This document shows, piece by piece, positions 13,872 through 15,134 of a DNA stretch of 15,134 nt. A program made the position numbers and the translations under genes. The notes under the pieces are model-generated. The model was not told the origin of the DNA and ran no database searches. It saw only the letters and a program-made list of their open reading frames with translations. Where the stretch lies: positions 1 to 15,134 of the forward strand of contig CAZGMJ010000094.1 of NCBI GenBank assembly GCA_964526785.1. Direction: 5' to 3'. The DNA is from CAZGMJ01 sp964526785. Lineage in GTDB: Bacteria; Planctomycetota; Phycisphaerae; Sedimentisphaerales; Anaerobacaceae. Positions within the stretch are counted from its first letter, which is position 1. Each line of letters opens with the position of its first letter.

Positions 13872-15134
13872 ATGAACAGCAAGACGTTCAATCCATTCTG
13901 TGACCGCACGAGCCTGGGCCCCATGGCGTTTTCTATCGCGGCGATGGTTCTGCTGTGCTCGTGGTTCGCGACTTGCTGCTGCGCCGGGACAATCGAGCTG
14001 CATCCGGCCGCAACGAACGCTCAGGAGCAGTTCGAGCGCGTCGCCAATACGCTCGGTCCGGGCGATCAACTGATCCTCCATGGGGGAGTCTATTCGCAGA
14101 ACGGCCGGCGCGCCGTGACCGCCAAAGGGACGCCCGACAAGCCCGTCATCATCCGAGCCGCCCAGGGGCAATCACCTCTGCTGACGCGCCCGGCCGACAA
14201 TATCGACCGTCACAACAACATCGAGTTTGTCGACTGCTGTCATCTGATCGTTCGCGGACTGCAATTCAAAGGTGGCAGCAGCGGGGTCCGCTTCATTCGC
14301 GGGCACCACGTCACTTTTGAAGACTGCGAGATATGGCAGACCGGCAACAACGCTCTGACCATGAACAGCGGCGATTGTGATGCGTTCATTGTACGGAACA
14401 ATCACATCCATCATACCGGCTTGAGCACTTCCGGCCACACCGAAGGCGAGGGCATGTACATCGGCTGCCACAAGGGTTCGTGCATCACGACCAACTCGTT
14501 GTTCGAAGGCAACGTCATTCACGATCTGCGCAGCACCAGCGCCGGCGGCAACGACGGAATCGAAATCAAGGTCGGCTCGTACAACAACATCGTTCGCAAC
14601 AACATTATCCATCACACGACGACTGAAAAGCAGTATCCGGGCATCTTCGTCTACGGAGGCGGCCCGAAGGTCAACATCGTCGAAGGCAACATCATCTGGC
14701 ATGCCGGTGAGGGCATACAGGTCGTCTCCGATGCCATAGTTCGCAACAACATCATTATGGATTGTCTCGTGACGGGCATAACCGCCGCCCCGCATGCCGC
14801 GGTATCGAAGATGCGCAATGTCACCATCGTCAATAACACCATTATCAACCATCCCCGAGGCGTGCGCATCCGCTGGGGCAAGGCCGAGAATATGGTCTTC
14901 GCGAACAATGCGGTGTATTGCCCGGGTCAGATCGCCTGCGACGCAGCAGGGATCGACAGGGCGATCGTTTCCGCCAATTGCACCGAAGGACGGCTGATCG
15001 GCGCGAAGATCGACGGTTCGAAGTTCATGGACGGCGGTGATGTGGCGGCGGCATTCGTGCGTGTGAAGAGCAGGAATTGCTGGCCGAAAGCCGGTTCGCC
15101 GCTGATCGGCCGGGCCGACCCGTCGCACGTGCCC
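13872..15134 (+). CDS. Secreted right-handed parallel beta-helix protein (pectate/chondroitin lyase-like fold), 3' end outside window
   Basis: The frame is open from ATG 13872 to the last base (421 codons, no stop). A GGAG lies about 10 bases upstream (13855-13858 region). The N-terminus has a hydrophobic signal (MAFSIAAMVLLCSWF at about 18-32, then CCCAG), with ATG 13923 as an alternative start. After TIELHPAATN comes a typical opening (GDQLILHGGVYSQNG, then GTPDKPVIIRAAQG), as in PL6-type and related beta-helix enzymes. Then repeated coils such as IVRNNHIHHTG, FEGNVIHDL, IVRNNIIHHT, IVEGNIIWHAGEGIQV, IVRNNIIMD and IVNNTIINHPRGVRI form the helix rungs. The fold is confident; I cannot tell lyase from hydrolase, epimerase or sugar-binding protein, since no catalytic Lys/Arg pair can be fixed by eye. 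It is separated from the upstream gene by a terminator, so it should have its own promoter. Confidence 0.9.
   Translation, partial: MNSKTFNPFCDRTSLGPMAFSIAAMVLLCSWFATCCCAGTIELHPAATNAQEQFERVANTLGPGDQLILHGGVYSQNGRRAVTAKGTPDKPVIIRAAQGQSPLLTRPADNIDRHNNIEFVDCCHLIVRGLQFKGGSSGVRFIRGHHVTFEDCEIWQTGNNALTMNSGDCDAFIVRNNHIHHTGLSTSGHTEGEGMYIGCHKGSCITTNSLFEGNVIHDLRSTSAGGNDGIEIKVGSYNNIVRNNIIHHTTTEKQYPGIFVYGGGPKVNIVEGNIIWHAGEGIQVVSDAIVRNNIIMDCLVTGITAAPHAAVSKMRNVTIVNNTIINHPRGVRIRWGKAENMVFANNAVYCPGQIACDAAGIDRAIVSANCTEGRLIGAKIDGSKFMDGGDVAAAFVRVKSRNCWPKAGSPLIGRADPSHVP

Noticed and set aside
12326..13924. Long minus-strand open frame of 532 codons
   Set aside because: It is antisense to the dockerin-like protein gene, which has a signal peptide, strong ribosome site and terminator; the frame even crosses the terminator.
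14172..15128. Minus-strand open frame of 318 codons
   Set aside because: It is antisense to the beta-helix gene, whose repeated coil motifs are clear evidence for the + strand.
1..15134. CRISPR array, insertion sequence with terminal inverted repeats, rRNA
   Set aside because: No spaced direct repeats of suitable length, no transposase and no rRNA-like sequence were seen.

Overview
The window looks like chromosomal DNA of a planctomycete, probably of the Phycisphaerae/Sedimentisphaerales type. The clues are a secreted protein ending in a single dockerin-like GD-x-NGD segment, a Tat-exported Gfo/Idh/MocA oxidoreductase beside a secreted lyase-like protein, a large secreted beta-helix protein, and an integrase remnant of a style I associate with planctomycete genomes. 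This is recognition from memory, not a database match, so the genus is open. LEFT REGION (1-6207, all + strand): the end of a nonribosomal peptide or hybrid polyketide biosynthetic cluster. It opens inside a synthetase whose last three domains are a peptidyl carrier protein, a thioesterase and, unusually, a fused Sfp-type phosphopantetheinyl transferase. Four tightly packed genes follow that match the FkbK, FkbH, FkbJ and FkbI families. Together they turn a glycolytic C3 unit into glyceryl-ACP and then hydroxymalonyl-ACP, a rare polyketide extender. The O-methyltransferase (FkbG) that would make methoxymalonyl-ACP is absent here. An unrecognised 308-residue protein closes the run. MIDDLE REGION (6208-7680): a junction rich in scars. 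A tRNA-Arg(UCU) with a clear sigma70-type promoter is flanked by two different broken tyrosine recombinases that both read toward it. Beyond lie an orphan + strand reading frame and what may be the degraded C-terminus of a glycoside hydrolase on the - strand. This suggests repeated integration and decay at a tRNA site, possibly linked to arrival of the cluster. RIGHT REGION (7681-15134): visibly richer in G+C, with a carbohydrate-related theme. On the - strand are a Tat-exported oxidoreductase and, after a strong intrinsic terminator, a large secreted toroid/beta-sandwich protein that resembles polysaccharide lyases in layout. On the + strand are a secreted multidomain protein ending in a dockerin-like segment, a second intrinsic terminator, and a secreted right-handed beta-helix protein that runs off the window. 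HOW THEY WORK TOGETHER: the left genes would load, oxidise and deliver an unusual extender unit to a synthase lying mostly left of the window, with the fused transferase possibly activating the cluster's own carrier domains. The right genes fit extracellular polysaccharide recognition and breakdown followed by periplasmic sugar oxidation. The two halves have no evident functional link.
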